DNA of 64,000 nt. Origin: Chloroflexota bacterium. GTDB taxonomy: Bacteria > Chloroflexota > UBA11872. The first letter of the stretch is position 1. Each line of letters begins with the position of its first letter. Positions 8,282 through 17,481 of this stretch are shown one piece after another. The position numbers and the translations under genes were made by a program. Where the stretch lies: positions 1 to 64,000 of the forward strand of contig JAPOVQ010000012.1 in NCBI GenBank assembly GCA_026708035.1, given 5' to 3'. The notes under the pieces are model-generated. The model had not been told where the DNA came from. It worked only from the letters and a program-made list of their open reading frames with translations, and made no database searches.

Positions 8282-9573
8282 GCGTCGCTCGCGGCTGCCG
8301 GAGCGGCGAGGATGGCCTGCGTGGACGACACGACGTCGTCGAGCGCCACGTCCACCTGGTCGCCGCCGTCGAGGGGCTTGAGGGACACGCGCCCGGCCTC
8401 GACCTCGCGATTGCCGACGATCAGCGCCACCCGCGCGCCGACGGCGTTGGCGCGGCGCAGGTGCGACCGCGGGCTGGCGGCGGAAAATCCGACCTCGGTG
8501 GCGATGCCCGCCTGCCGCAACCCTGCGGCCACGGTGGTCACGACCGTCAGCGCCGCATCGGCCAGGGGCGCCACATACACATCGGGCGTTGGAGGCGACG
8601 CTTCCTCGAGCCCGACGCGCCGGCGATTGAGCAGGATGCGCTCGATGCCACTGCCGAACCCGACGCCCGGCAGATGCGGACCGCCGAGCGTCTCGGCCAG
8701 GAAGTCGTAGCGGCCGCCGCCGCCGACGGTGCTCTGCGCGCTGCCGTCGGGCGGCACGATCTCGAACACGGTGCGGTTGTAATAGTCCAGGCCGCGGGCC
8801 AGCCGGTGGTCCAGAGTGCAGGGAATACCCAGCGCCCCGAGCAGGCTTCGCAGCGTATCGAAGTGCTCGCGCGCGGCGTCGCCGAGGTAATCGAGCGAAC
8901 GCGGCGCATCGGCGCTGACGCGCTCGCACGGCGGTTTCTTGCAATCGAGCAGCCGCAGCGGGTTTTGCGTCAGCCGCGTCTGGCAATCGGCGCACATCCT
9001 GTCCGAGTACGGCGTGAAGAAGGCCACCAGGGCGGCGCGGTATTCCGGCCGCGACTCCGGGTCCCCGAGCGAGTTGACGTGCAGCGCGAGGTCCGAGATC
9101 CCGAGTGCGCGAAGCGTGCTCCAGAGCAGATCGATCACCTCGGCGTCCACCGCCGGGTTGGGGTCGCCCAATGCCTCGGCGCCGATCTGGTGGTGCTCGC
9201 GCAAGCGGCCGGCCTGCGGACGGTCATACCGAAACACCGGCAGCACGTAGTAGAGCTTCACCGGCTGCGGCAACACGTGCATGCCGTGCTGCTGATAGGC
9301 GCGCACGATGGACGGCGTGCCCTCGGGCCGCAGGGTCAATGAGTCGCCCCCGCGGTCGTCGAAGGTGTACATCTCCTTCTGCACGATGTCCGTGGTCGCA
9401 CCGGTGCCCTTGTCGAACAGCTCGGTGGCCTCGAACGTCGGCGTGCTGATCGGCTGGAAGTTTCGCAGGCGGCACTCGCGCGCGAATGCGCCCAGGACGC
9501 CGTCCCACGCGGGCGCGTCGGCCGGCAAGCGGTCGGACGTGCCGCGCGGTCGCTGGAGACCGGAGCTAGGCAC
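8278..9573 (-). CDS. hisS: Histidyl-tRNA synthetase
   Basis: Class II aminoacyl-tRNA synthetase of 431 residues that charges tRNA-His. Motif 2 is TLRPEGTPS, the histidine-specific motif is RGLDYYNRTVFE, and motif 3 is GFGSGIERILL. The C-terminal anticodon-binding domain (about residues 335-425) is present, which separates it from the HisZ regulatory paralog. The start is a GTG at 9573; no strong Shine-Dalgarno precedes it. It follows yggT after a 79-bp gap and is coupled to hisH by a 4-bp overlap, linking charging of histidine with its synthesis. Confidence 0.96.
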   Translation of the reverse strand: MPSSGLQRPRGTSDRLPADAPAWDGVLGAFARECRLRNFQPISTPTFEATELFDKGTGATTDIVQKEMYTFDDRGGDSLTLRPEGTPSIVRAYQQHGMHVLPQPVKLYYVLPVFRYDRPQAGRLREHHQIGAEALGDPNPAVDAEVIDLLWSTLRALGISDLALHVNSLGDPESRPEYRAALVAFFTPYSDRMCADCQTRLTQNPLRLLDCKKPPCERVSADAPRSLDYLGDAAREHFDTLRSLLGALGIPCTLDHRLARGLDYYNRTVFEIVPPDGSAQSTVGGGGRYDFLAETLGGPHLPGVGFGSGIERILLNRRRVGLEEASPPTPDVYVAPLADAALTVVTTVAAGLRQAGIATEVGFSAASPRSHLRRANAVGARVALIVGNREVEAGRVSLKPLDGGDQVDVALDDVVSSTQAILAAPAAASDA

Positions 9574-9652
9574 GGTTGTTGGGCTTCGGCGAAGACATGG
9601 CTATTCGAGCTGCGCCCGCGCCGCGGGACTGCAAGGCAGACACGGCATCGCG

Positions 9653-9913
9653 CTACGGCAGCGCGAGCGCCACGATCAACCGCCACACGATTTGGATGAC
9701 CACGATCGCAATCAGCGGCGACAGGTCGATCATCCAGGACGAGGGCAGTCGATTGCGGATCGGCGCCAGAATCGGCTCGGTGACGTCAATGAGCAGACGC
9801 ATCAGCGGGTGGCTGGGGTCTTGCACGAACCAGGACAGCAGCGCCCGGCCCACGATCGCGAAGACCAGGATCGTGACCAGGATTTCGAGAAAGCTGATGA
9901 GGCCGATCAGCAT
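9653..9913 (-). CDS. YggT family membrane protein
   Basis: An 86-residue protein with two hydrophobic helices (about residues 3-27 and 62-84) and the family's central SWFVQDPSHPLMRLL / EPILAPIRNRLPS pattern. YggT/YlmG proteins are small membrane proteins linked to cell division or membrane organisation; no enzymatic role is established. It overlaps yggS by 7 bp and closes the division cluster, as in many Gram-positive and cyanobacterial genomes. sepF, which often lies between yggS and yggT, is absent here. Confidence 0.9.
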   Translation of the reverse strand: MLIGLISFLEILVTILVFAIVGRALLSWFVQDPSHPLMRLLIDVTEPILAPIRNRLPSSWMIDLSPLIAIVVIQIVWRLIVALALP

Positions 9914-10653
9914 GGCGAGTCCATCGATGGCGGCGCGGGCCCGGCGCTCGCGGCCGTCGGGCGACTGCCAAAGATAGCCCGTCCCACGCGAATCATCGTC
10001 GAGCCCTCGGCGATCGCCGCGCCGAAGTCGTCGGTCATGCCCATCGACAGCTCCGTCAGCGGCTGGTTGGGGAGCTTCGGGCGCAGCGCGTCGCGCGTCT
10101 CACGCAGCTCGCGAAAGCAGGCGCGTAGGGCCGCCAGATCGCCCCGCAGCGGGCCGATGGTCATCAGGCCGCGCAGGATGAGACCGGTCTCGCGGTCGAT
10201 CACCTCGCACAGTCCTTCAAGTTCTTTCGGCGCCACGCCCTCTTGCGTGGGCGCGCCGGTGAGATTCACCTGCGCCAGCACGTCCACGGGGCGGTTGTCG
10301 CGCACTGCGTCCAGCCGGCGGGCCAGTCGTGGGGAGTCGACGCTCTGGATGCAGGCAAAGCGCTGGACCGCCGTCCGCGCCTTGTTGCGCTGCAGGTGCC
10401 CGATGAGGTGCCACGTCCCGCCGCCCACCTGGGGAATCTTCGCATCGGCCTCCTGGACCCGATTCTCGCCGAAGGTCGTGAGACCCGCGGCAAGCGCCGC
10501 GCGCACCACGTCGACGGGCACGGTCTTGGTCACCGCCACCAGCTCGACGGATTCGGGCGAACGGCCGGCCGCGGCGCAGGCTGCCGCGATCTCCCGGCGC
10601 ACCGCCGCGATGCGCAGGCGAAGTCCCTCATCGACCGTTGGCGCACCCTGCAT
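9907..10653 (-). CDS. YggS family pyridoxal phosphate-binding homeostasis protein
   Basis: A 248-residue, alanine-racemase-fold PLP carrier that buffers free PLP in the cytoplasm. The PLP lysine is in VAVTKTVP near residue 43. GENRVQEA, HLIGHLQRNK, ELSMGMTDD and STMIRVGRAIFG are all family motifs. ATG start at 10653. It lies 55 bp after ftsZ and overlaps yggT, the common ftsZ-ylmE-ylmG arrangement. Confidence is high on family; the division link is contextual. Confidence 0.94.
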   Translation of the reverse strand: MQGAPTVDEGLRLRIAAVRREIAAACAAAGRSPESVELVAVTKTVPVDVVRAALAAGLTTFGENRVQEADAKIPQVGGGTWHLIGHLQRNKARTAVQRFACIQSVDSPRLARRLDAVRDNRPVDVLAQVNLTGAPTQEGVAPKELEGLCEVIDRETGLILRGLMTIGPLRGDLAALRACFRELRETRDALRPKLPNQPLTELSMGMTDDFGAAIAEGSTMIRVGRAIFGSRPTAASAGPAPPSMDSPC

Positions 10654-10708
10654 CCCGCCATTCTAGGCGCGGACGGGCGCCGGCGACGGTTGGCGGTCGG
10701 TCGTGCGA

Positions 10709-11860
10709 TTACCCGGCGGACCGGCGCCGCAGGAATGCCGGAATCTCGATCTCGGGCTGGTCGTCGGGACCGGGCGAGAAGTCCAGCTCGCGCACCCGGG
10801 GCGAGGCCGGCGTTCGCACGCGCGTCCGCGCGGCGGGTCGCATTTCCTTGCGCTCGAGCTGGAAGCCCGTCGCGATCACCGTGACGTGAATTCGACCTTC
10901 GAGCGCCTCGTCGACCACGGTGCCGAAGATGATGTTGGCGTTCGGATCGGCCGTCTTGGCCACGATCTCCGCCGCCTCGTTCACCTCGTACAGCGTCATG
11001 TCCGAGCCGCCCGTGAAGTTCAGCAGCACGCCACGCGCGCCGTCCATGGAGGTATCGAGCAGCGGGCTGTTGAGGGCCTGGGTGACGGCGTCGGTGGCGC
11101 GGGTTTCGCCCTGGCCCTCGCCCATGGCCATGAGCGCGGTGCCGGCATCGGTCATGACGGCCCGCACGTCGTTGAAGTCCAGGTTGATCAGCCCAGGCAT
11201 GGTGATGAGGTCCGAGACGCCCTGGATCGCCTGTCGCAGTACGTCGTCGGCCAGCGCGAAGGCCTCGCTGATCGTCGATTTGGCGTCGGCCACGTTGAGT
11301 AGTCGGTCGTTGGGGATCACCACCAGGGTGTCGACGCCCTCCGCGAGATCTTGGATGCCTTCATCGGCCACGCGCGCGCGCGCCGTGCCTTCGAATGCGA
11401 ACGGACGGGTAACGACGCCCACGGTCAGCGCGTCGCTTTCCTGCGCGATCTCGGCCACGACCGGAGCGCCGCCCGTGCCCGTGCCGCCGCCCATGCCGGC
11501 GGCGATGAAGATCATGTCGGCCCCGTCGAGCGCCTGGCGCAGATCCTCGGCGGATTCTTCGGCTGCCTTGTGGCCCAGCGCCGGGTTGCCGCCGGACCCA
11601 AGCCCGCGGGTGGCCTTTTCACCAATGTGCACGCGCACCGAGGCTTGCGAGCGCATCAGCGCCTGCGCGTCCGTGTTGACAGTGATGAAATCCACGCCGC
11701 TGACGTCCACGTCGATCATCCGGTCGACGGCATTGCTCCCGCCCCCGCCCACGCCGACTACCTTGATGGTGGCGGATTGCTCGCTGGGAGGCTGGGACGC
11801 CTCGCGCCGCGGCGTCGTGAGTCGTGTAATGCGGCCCGTGCTGCCGGTATCGTCGTTCAT
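10709..11860 (-). CDS. ftsZ: Cell division protein FtsZ
   Basis: Tubulin-like GTPase of 383 residues that forms the Z ring at midcell. The GTPase domain has VGVGGGGSNAVDRM at the start and the tubulin signature GGGTGTG. The catalytic T7 loop reads NLDFNDVRAVM. A short linker leads to the C-terminal conserved peptide IEIPAFLRRR, which binds FtsA and other partners. The ATG at 11860 has AGGGGA about eight bases upstream. It lies 109 bp from ftsA, the largest gap in the cluster, where a separate promoter may sit. About 34 residues precede the fold, a typical variable tail. Confidence 0.98.
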   Translation of the reverse strand: MNDDTGSTGRITRLTTPRREASQPPSEQSATIKVVGVGGGGSNAVDRMIDVDVSGVDFITVNTDAQALMRSQASVRVHIGEKATRGLGSGGNPALGHKAAEESAEDLRQALDGADMIFIAAGMGGGTGTGGAPVVAEIAQESDALTVGVVTRPFAFEGTARARVADEGIQDLAEGVDTLVVIPNDRLLNVADAKSTISEAFALADDVLRQAIQGVSDLITMPGLINLDFNDVRAVMTDAGTALMAMGEGQGETRATDAVTQALNSPLLDTSMDGARGVLLNFTGGSDMTLYEVNEAAEIVAKTADPNANIIFGTVVDEALEGRIHVTVIATGFQLERKEMRPAARTRVRTPASPRVRELDFSPGPDDQPEIEIPAFLRRRSAG

Positions 11861-11932
11861 GTCTTGGTCCCCTGTCGCCGGAGTCCAGCGCTGGCGGACG
11901 TCATTGCGGTCAGCTCGCGCGTTCGGCTACTC

Positions 11933-11938
11933 ATTATG
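11933..11938 (-). promoter_or_regulatory. Possible -10 element upstream of ftsZ
   Basis: In the ftsA-ftsZ gap the minus strand reads CATAAT, five of six matches to TATAAT. The hexamer 17 bp upstream (CCCACA) is a poor -35. It is offered only as a candidate internal promoter that could boost ftsZ over the rest of the cluster; the local AT-rich patch stands out in a high-GC region. Confidence 0.3.
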
Positions 11939-11969
11939 CACAACAGTAAAGCGTCTGTGGGACATTTCG

Positions 11970-13220
11970 TCAGGCTGCGGCTGGTGCGACCAGGCCGCGC
12001 AGCCACGAACCGAAGTTGGTGAGCACCCCGCCGGCTCGCCGCACGGGCCGCTGATCCAACCACCCGTGATCCGGGCGCGGCGTCGCCCCCATGAGCGTCA
12101 GGCCGATGGCCGTGCTGAACTGCGGCTCGCGCATGCCCTCGTCGAGGCCCCAGAGCGCCTGCGGCCGGCCCAGAGCCACGGGCAGCTCCAGAATCTCGGA
12201 CGCCTTGGCCGCCAGACCCGGAATCAGCGACCCGCCGCCCGTCAGGGCGACGCCCGCCGTGAGCACGTCGTAATACCCGCTGCGCACGATTTCATCCTTC
12301 ACGTGGGTGAAGATTTCCTCCATGCGCGCGTCGATGACCTGGGCCAGGTCGCGGCGGCGAACCGCGACCGGCGCGCCGTAGTCGAAGCCCGGGACCTCGA
12401 CGGCCGACTCGTCGGCATCGACGTAGGGATCGGCCCGACCATGCTGGATCTTGAGGGCCTCGGCCACTCGCAGCGGCAGCCGCAGGCCCCGCGCGATGTC
12501 GGATGTGACGAGCGCCCCGCCCATGGGCAGCACGGCAATGTGCCAGCAGGCGTCGCCCACGTAGATCGCCACGTCGGTCGTGCCGCCGCCGATGTCGACC
12601 ACGGCGGCGCCTTCCCGCCGCTGGTCCTCGGTGAGACAGGACGCCGCCGACGCCAGCGGCTGCAGGACGCGGTCGCGAACCTCGCATCCGGCCCCCGTCA
12701 CGCAGCGCTCCAGGTTGGTCATGGCGTTGGTGGCGCCCGTCACCACGTGGGCCTCGACCTGCAGGCAGCGCCCGGTGAGCCCGCGCGGGTCCAGCACGTC
12801 GGTCAGGTGGTCCACGCTGAAGGTCTTGGGAATCACGGCGGCGATCTCGCGCTCGGCCGGCAGCGAGATGGCCGCCGCCGTGCGCACGATGCTGTTCATA
12901 TGACGCGGCCGCACCGTCGGGTCGTCGGCGCCGAGCCGCAGCTCGGCGTGCTGGCTGTGTGACTGCAGGTGCCCCCCGGCGATGCCGGCCACCACGTGCC
13001 GCACCCGCGTCTGCGAGACCTCCTCGGCGCGCATCACCGCCTCGTCGATCGCCTTGATCGTCTGCACGATGTCCACCACCTGCCCGCCCTTGAGGCCGAG
13101 CGATGGCGCCGTGCCGATGCCCAGGACATGCAACTGCGTGTCCCGATATTCCTGACCAACGACCACGCAGGTCTTAGTCGTGCCTACGTCCAACCCGACG
13201 ACCGTTCGATTGCGTCCCAA
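11970..13220 (-). CDS. ftsA: Cell division protein FtsA
   Basis: Actin-like ATPase of 416 residues that anchors FtsZ to the membrane. The phosphate-1 loop is GLDVGTTKT near residue 9, phosphate-2 is VDIGGGTTD, and the adenosine loop is LTGGGSLIPG. The SHS2 (1C) insertion lies between. The protein ends in a short region with LTNFGSWLRGLVAP, consistent with the usual amphipathic membrane-targeting helix. The start is a TTG at 13220, supported by GGAGG eight bases upstream and by the correct spacing to the first ATP motif. It follows ftsQ by 61 bp and precedes ftsZ. Confidence 0.96.
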   Translation of the reverse strand: MGRNRTVVGLDVGTTKTCVVVGQEYRDTQLHVLGIGTAPSLGLKGGQVVDIVQTIKAIDEAVMRAEEVSQTRVRHVVAGIAGGHLQSHSQHAELRLGADDPTVRPRHMNSIVRTAAAISLPAEREIAAVIPKTFSVDHLTDVLDPRGLTGRCLQVEAHVVTGATNAMTNLERCVTGAGCEVRDRVLQPLASAASCLTEDQRREGAAVVDIGGGTTDVAIYVGDACWHIAVLPMGGALVTSDIARGLRLPLRVAEALKIQHGRADPYVDADESAVEVPGFDYGAPVAVRRRDLAQVIDARMEEIFTHVKDEIVRSGYYDVLTAGVALTGGGSLIPGLAAKASEILELPVALGRPQALWGLDEGMREPQFSTAIGLTLMGATPRPDHGWLDQRPVRRAGGVLTNFGSWLRGLVAPAAA

Positions 13221-13281
13221 CGTCTGCTCCTCCAGTGCCCCCCGGATGTCTGCCGACTCAGCGAACTCCGCTGCTGCTATC

Positions 13282-14049
13282 TCACGGGGAATCCCCGATC
13301 GTGCTGATCAGCGGCGGGGCGTTGGTGGTGCGATAGGTCGGGCGGTCCACGGGGCGCAGATCCACGGACGCGACGCGCTCACCGCGGCGGTTGGCTCGCT
13401 CGAGCACGGCCTGCAGCGCCACGAGCTTCGGCTCGAGTCGCTCAATGCCGCCGAACTGCAGCTCGCGACCGGAATGGTCGATGACCGTGAGGTTGCCGGC
13501 CGAGTATTGGATCCGGTTGGGGAACACCCGCAGCAGCGGCAGGTTGCTCTGCAACTGGTGGGCGGCGAGCAGGGCGGGGAGATTGACGTGCTCGCCCGGA
13601 GCGGTCTCGCGCGCGCCGGTGTCCTCGATGGTCAATTCGAGGTCGGGCCGATAGCGCGCCGCCAAGATCTGGCCGTCGGCATCAACCAGGTAGCTCTGTC
13701 CGCCGACAATCCAGTTCGCCACGGGCGCGTCGTAGGCGATGGTCACGGTCAGATGGCCATCCACGGCGACGTCGACCAGCGCGTCGGCCACGCCCGGAAT
13801 CTCGAGCAGCTCGTCGCGGATGGCGGCGGTGTCGACGCGAAACACGCTGGCCCCGACGAACTGGCCGACCAACGACTCGATCTGCTCCGCGCTCACCACC
13901 GGGGGCGGCGACGACGCGGCACGGTGCACCGTGATGTTGCGCACCTTCAGCACGGGCGACGTGAGCATCCACACCAGCAGGATGGTGGCCAGGCCGGCGA
14001 TGCCGAGCGAGAGCAGATGGACGTGCCACGGGCGGGGGTCGGCCGTCAT
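13282..14049 (-). CDS. ftsQ: Cell division protein FtsQ/DivIB
   Basis: A 255-residue bitopic membrane protein of the divisome. Residues 1-10 are cytoplasmic, and about 11-32 (LLSLGIAGLATILLVWMLT) form the membrane helix. A POTRA domain follows from VRNITVHRA, and then the FtsQ-type beta domain with ARYRPDLEL. Family members scaffold FtsL and FtsB and link them to FtsI/FtsW. The ATG at 14049 overlaps the murB stop by 4 bp, so the upstream open frame (into murB) is rejected. The order murB-ftsQ-ftsA-ftsZ is classic. Confidence 0.92.
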   Translation of the reverse strand: MTADPRPWHVHLLSLGIAGLATILLVWMLTSPVLKVRNITVHRAASSPPPVVSAEQIESLVGQFVGASVFRVDTAAIRDELLEIPGVADALVDVAVDGHLTVTIAYDAPVANWIVGGQSYLVDADGQILAARYRPDLELTIEDTGARETAPGEHVNLPALLAAHQLQSNLPLLRVFPNRIQYSAGNLTVIDHSGRELQFGGIERLEPKLVALQAVLERANRRGERVASVDLRPVDRPTYRTTNAPPLISTIGDSP

Positions 14050-14969
14050 GCCATCAGCTCCGAGGCCGCGGCCTGCCAGCGACCCAGCATGCGAACTTCC
14101 GGCTCCAGGCGAATCCCGTGCCGCTGCTGGACGATGGTCTGCACGTGCAAGGCCAGCGCCAGAATGTCCGCCGCCGTGGCGGTGCCGTCGTTGCTGATGA
14201 AGTTGGCGTGCATCGGGGACACGAAGGCACCGCCGCGAGCGCATCCCTTGAGTCCCGCGGACTCGATGAGACGCCCCGCGTAGTCTCCGCTCGGGTTCTT
14301 GAAGAACGAGCCGGCGTTTTGTCCGCGCGGCTGGGTATCCAACCGGCGGCGCGCGAAGGCCTCCAACTGCGCCTGTAGCGCCGCAGGGTCGCCGGGCTGG
14401 ATGCCGAGCGACGCGCTGAGCACGACGGGCGTTTGGGGATCGTTTTGCAAGGCGCTGTGCCGATAGTCGAAGGCCAGATCGTCGGGGCCAAGCTGCCGCA
14501 CGCCGTCCGGATACCAGACCTCGGCGGACTCCAGCACAGCCGCGATATCGCTGCCCCAGGCGCCGGCGTTGCCAAACACGGCCCCGCCGACCGTCCCGGG
14601 CACCCCGATCGCGAACCCGAGCCCGGCGTGCCCGCCGGCGGCGGCCTGCCGGGCGAGCCGCGCCATCGTGTGGCCCGATTCGACGCGCGCCAGGCCGGCG
14701 GCCGCGTCGAACGTCAATCCGACGCAGTTATTGCTGATCACCAGGCCTTCGATACCTTCGTCGGCCACCAGCAGATTCGTGCCGTGTCCCACCACCGTGC
14801 GCGGCGCCCCGGCCGCCTCGGCGGCGTCGAGCACGGCCACGAAGTCATCCACGGCGTGCACTTCGACCCAAAGGTCGGCCGGGCCGCCCACGCCGAAGGT
14901 CGAGTGCCGCGCCAGTGGCTCGCGCTCGCGCACGGCGAGGTGCCCCGGGAGCGCCAGCGACCCGCTCAT
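14046..14969 (-). CDS. murB: UDP-N-acetylenolpyruvoylglucosamine reductase
   Basis: FAD enzyme of 307 residues reducing UDP-GlcNAc-enolpyruvate to UDP-MurNAc with NADPH. RHSTFGVGGPADLW at the N-terminus and GVPGTVGG with GNAGAWG are FAD-binding segments. The proton-donor serine is in NAGSFFKNP near residue 225, and the final catalytic Glu lies in LEPEVRMLG. It is a type II MurB, lacking the extra C-terminal insertion of the E. coli form by length. It overlaps murC and ftsQ by 4 bp each. Confidence 0.97.
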   Translation of the reverse strand: MSGSLALPGHLAVREREPLARHSTFGVGGPADLWVEVHAVDDFVAVLDAAEAAGAPRTVVGHGTNLLVADEGIEGLVISNNCVGLTFDAAAGLARVESGHTMARLARQAAAGGHAGLGFAIGVPGTVGGAVFGNAGAWGSDIAAVLESAEVWYPDGVRQLGPDDLAFDYRHSALQNDPQTPVVLSASLGIQPGDPAALQAQLEAFARRRLDTQPRGQNAGSFFKNPSGDYAGRLIESAGLKGCARGGAFVSPMHANFISNDGTATAADILALALHVQTIVQQRHGIRLEPEVRMLGRWQAAASELMA

Positions 14970-16360
14970 GCCGCGGCCCGCGTTTCGACCCAGACGCTGA
15001 TGCGATCGGCCAGTGGGGTCACGGAGTCGGGCCCCATCACCAGGATCACGTCGCCCTCGGCCGCCTCGGCGGCCACCAGGTCGGCGATGGCGTCGAACGA
15101 CGGGAGAAAGCTCGCGTCGGAATGTCGCACCCGGGCGGCCAGCAGCGCCGAGCTCGCCTCGACGCCCCGCTCGCGGCCTGGCGGTGAGTAGATCTCGGCA
15201 AAGGTGACGCGGTCGGCGCCCGCAAACGCCTCGACAAAGTCGTCCAGCAAGTCGAGCGTGCGGCTGCGGAGCAGCGGCTGGTAGATGGCCCAGAGCCGCC
15301 GATGGGTGAATTCGCGCGCGGCCGCGATGGTGGCGCGCACGGCGGTTGGATGGTGTGCGTAGTCCTCCAGCACCCGCACGCCGCCGCCGCAGGCGCGCAG
15401 CTGCAAGCGGCGCTCGACGCCGCCGAACGACTCAATCGCGCGCGCGACTTCGGACGCGGGCACCCCGGCCAGCGTGCAGGCCATCAGCGCCGCCAGCGCG
15501 TTCCAGGCGTTATGACGCCCGCGCAGCGGCAGCCGGCAGGCCACCGGCCCGTGCGGCGTGCGAAACTCCACCGCGCATCCATCGGCCGCCGGCGTGTAGG
15601 TCTCCAGGTCCCACGCTTCGTCCGGGCCGAACCACAGCGCCGGCGTGGGCGCACCGGCCGCGACGCGTCGCAGATGCGCCACGTCGCCGCGGGCGATCAG
15701 TCGGGCGTCGGCGGGAAGCCCGGCCGCGAACGCGGCGAAGGCCTCCACCATGCGCGCCTCGGTCCCAAAGTAGTCCAGGTGATCGCGCTCCAGGTTTGTG
15801 ATCACGGCAATCTCCGGCCGGTAGGCGAGAAACGCCGAGTCGAACTCGTCGGCTTCCACCACCATCCAGCTGTCTCGTCGGTAGCGCCCGTTGGCGTGAT
15901 CGAGCGACGGACTGGCGGCGCCGAGCAGGAAGCTGGGATCGCGGCCGGTCTCCCGCAGCACCGCCGCGATCATGGCGCTCGTGGTGGACTTGCCATGCGT
16001 GCCGGCGACGGCGATGCCGCGGGACGCGTTGAAGAGCTCGGCGATGATCGCCGCGCGCGAGGCCACTGGCACGCTGCGGCTCCGGGCCGCGACAAGCTCC
16101 ACATTGTCCGAGGGAACGGCGGCGGAATGCACCACCAGGTCGGCGCCGGTCACGTTGCCCGCGTCGTGGCCGCGATGAATCCGCGCGCCGCGCGACTCGA
16201 GCTGTCCCGTAGCGGCGGTGGCGCGCAGGTCGCTGCCGCTGACCTGGAGCTCGAGATCGATCAGCGCGGCCGCCACGCCGGACATGCCCGCGCCGGCAAT
16301 GCCGACCACGTGCACGCGGCGCACGTCCGCCCCGAGCAGCCGGCCGGGTGCGGCGTTCAT
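14966..16360 (-). CDS. murC: UDP-N-acetylmuramate--L-alanine ligase
   Basis: Mur ligase of 464 residues joining L-alanine to UDP-MurNAc with ATP. The N-terminal domain has VVGIAGAGMSGVA. The P-loop is GTHGKSTT near residue 122, and the metal-binding Glu region is VEADEFDSAF. The C-terminal domain starts near VLEDYAHHPT. GMSG near the start and DYAHHP are diagnostic of MurC over MurD/E/F. It is coupled by 4-bp overlaps to murG upstream and murB downstream. Confidence 0.97.
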   Translation of the reverse strand: MNAAPGRLLGADVRRVHVVGIAGAGMSGVAAALIDLELQVSGSDLRATAATGQLESRGARIHRGHDAGNVTGADLVVHSAAVPSDNVELVAARSRSVPVASRAAIIAELFNASRGIAVAGTHGKSTTSAMIAAVLRETGRDPSFLLGAASPSLDHANGRYRRDSWMVVEADEFDSAFLAYRPEIAVITNLERDHLDYFGTEARMVEAFAAFAAGLPADARLIARGDVAHLRRVAAGAPTPALWFGPDEAWDLETYTPAADGCAVEFRTPHGPVACRLPLRGRHNAWNALAALMACTLAGVPASEVARAIESFGGVERRLQLRACGGGVRVLEDYAHHPTAVRATIAAAREFTHRRLWAIYQPLLRSRTLDLLDDFVEAFAGADRVTFAEIYSPPGRERGVEASSALLAARVRHSDASFLPSFDAIADLVAAEAAEGDVILVMGPDSVTPLADRISVWVETRAAA

Positions 16361-17481
16361 GCCGCCGCCGCCTGCCGGGTCGGATCGGCAAGCCCGATCG
16401 CGAGCCGGGCCACGGCGTCCGCGGCGTCCGGTCGACCTCGCGCGGCTGAGGCGCTGCGCATCTGGTCCAGGCGCGGCGTGTCCGCCAAAAGGTCGGTGAT
16501 CGTCGACGCCAGCTTGCCGCGGGTCAGGTCATCCTCGAGCAGCACGACCGCCGCGCCGGACGCGGCGACGGCGTTGGCGGTGGCGATTTGGTGTCCAGCC
16601 CCGAATGCGCCGGGCGCGATCACGGCCGGAGCGCCGACGGCGCCGAGCTCGGCCACCGCCGTCGCGCCCGAGCGCGTCACGATCAGGTCGGCGGCGGCCA
16701 TGAGGTCCGCGAATCCTTCGTTGATGAAGGCGTGGATGTGATAGCGCGCGCGCCGGTCGGGGGAAAGGCGCTCGCGCACCGATGCAAGCCACTCGAAATC
16801 GCCGCGCCCGGTGACATGCACGATTGCGGCCCGGTCGAGCAGATGGGTGAGATCCCGCGCGATGGCGGCGTTGACCGCGTGCGCGCCCTGGCTGCCGCCG
16901 ACCACCAGCACCAAAGGCTCGTCCGATTCCACGCCGACACGAGTCCGGCCCGAGTCGCGATCGGGACTGGCAAAGGCATCCCGCAGGGGATACCCCGTGA
17001 ACTCGACGCGTGTGCCGCGCAGCTGCCCCACCGCCTCGCGGAAGGCCACCGTGGCGACGGTCGCCAGCGGGGCCAGCGCCTTGGTGGCCCACCCCAGTTG
17101 CGCGTCGCCCGAGAAGATCAGGCGGGGAATGCCCCGCAGCCACCCGGCCAGCATGACGGGCACGCTGACGTAGCCGCCGCTCAGGACGATCGCGTCGGGC
17201 GGTCGGGCGCCAAGGTCGCGCCACACGGCAACCGTCGAGATGCCGAGGCGCCACAGACGCGCCGGGAGCCGGGCGAAGCCCACGCCCACGATGCCGCGGA
17301 CGCGGATCGGGAAGAGATCGAACTCCACGCCTCGGTACAGCTCGCGATCGAGCTCGCGCGCCCCGCACACGATGGTGATGTCGCCCTCCGCGTCGCCCAG
17401 CAGCTTGCGCAAACGCCGCGCGACGGCCAGGGTCGGAAAGATATGTCCGGCGGTGCCGCCGCCGGCCAGCACGATTCTCAT
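16357..17481 (-). CDS. murG: Lipid II synthase MurG
   Basis: GT28 glycosyltransferase of 374 residues that adds GlcNAc to lipid I on the inner membrane face. The N-terminal GGGTAGHIFP loop, SGGYVSVP and the C-terminal VGGSQGAHAVN and TRSGATAVAEL segments are family signatures. The open frame runs 690 bp further upstream, but that part overlaps ftsW, so ATG 17481 with a 4-bp overlap to the ftsW stop is chosen. The last residues are Ala-rich. mraY, which makes its substrate, is not in this window. Confidence 0.96.
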   Translation of the reverse strand: MRIVLAGGGTAGHIFPTLAVARRLRKLLGDAEGDITIVCGARELDRELYRGVEFDLFPIRVRGIVGVGFARLPARLWRLGISTVAVWRDLGARPPDAIVLSGGYVSVPVMLAGWLRGIPRLIFSGDAQLGWATKALAPLATVATVAFREAVGQLRGTRVEFTGYPLRDAFASPDRDSGRTRVGVESDEPLVLVVGGSQGAHAVNAAIARDLTHLLDRAAIVHVTGRGDFEWLASVRERLSPDRRARYHIHAFINEGFADLMAAADLIVTRSGATAVAELGAVGAPAVIAPGAFGAGHQIATANAVAASGAAVVLLEDDLTRGKLASTITDLLADTPRLDQMRSASAARGRPDAADAVARLAIGLADPTRQAAAA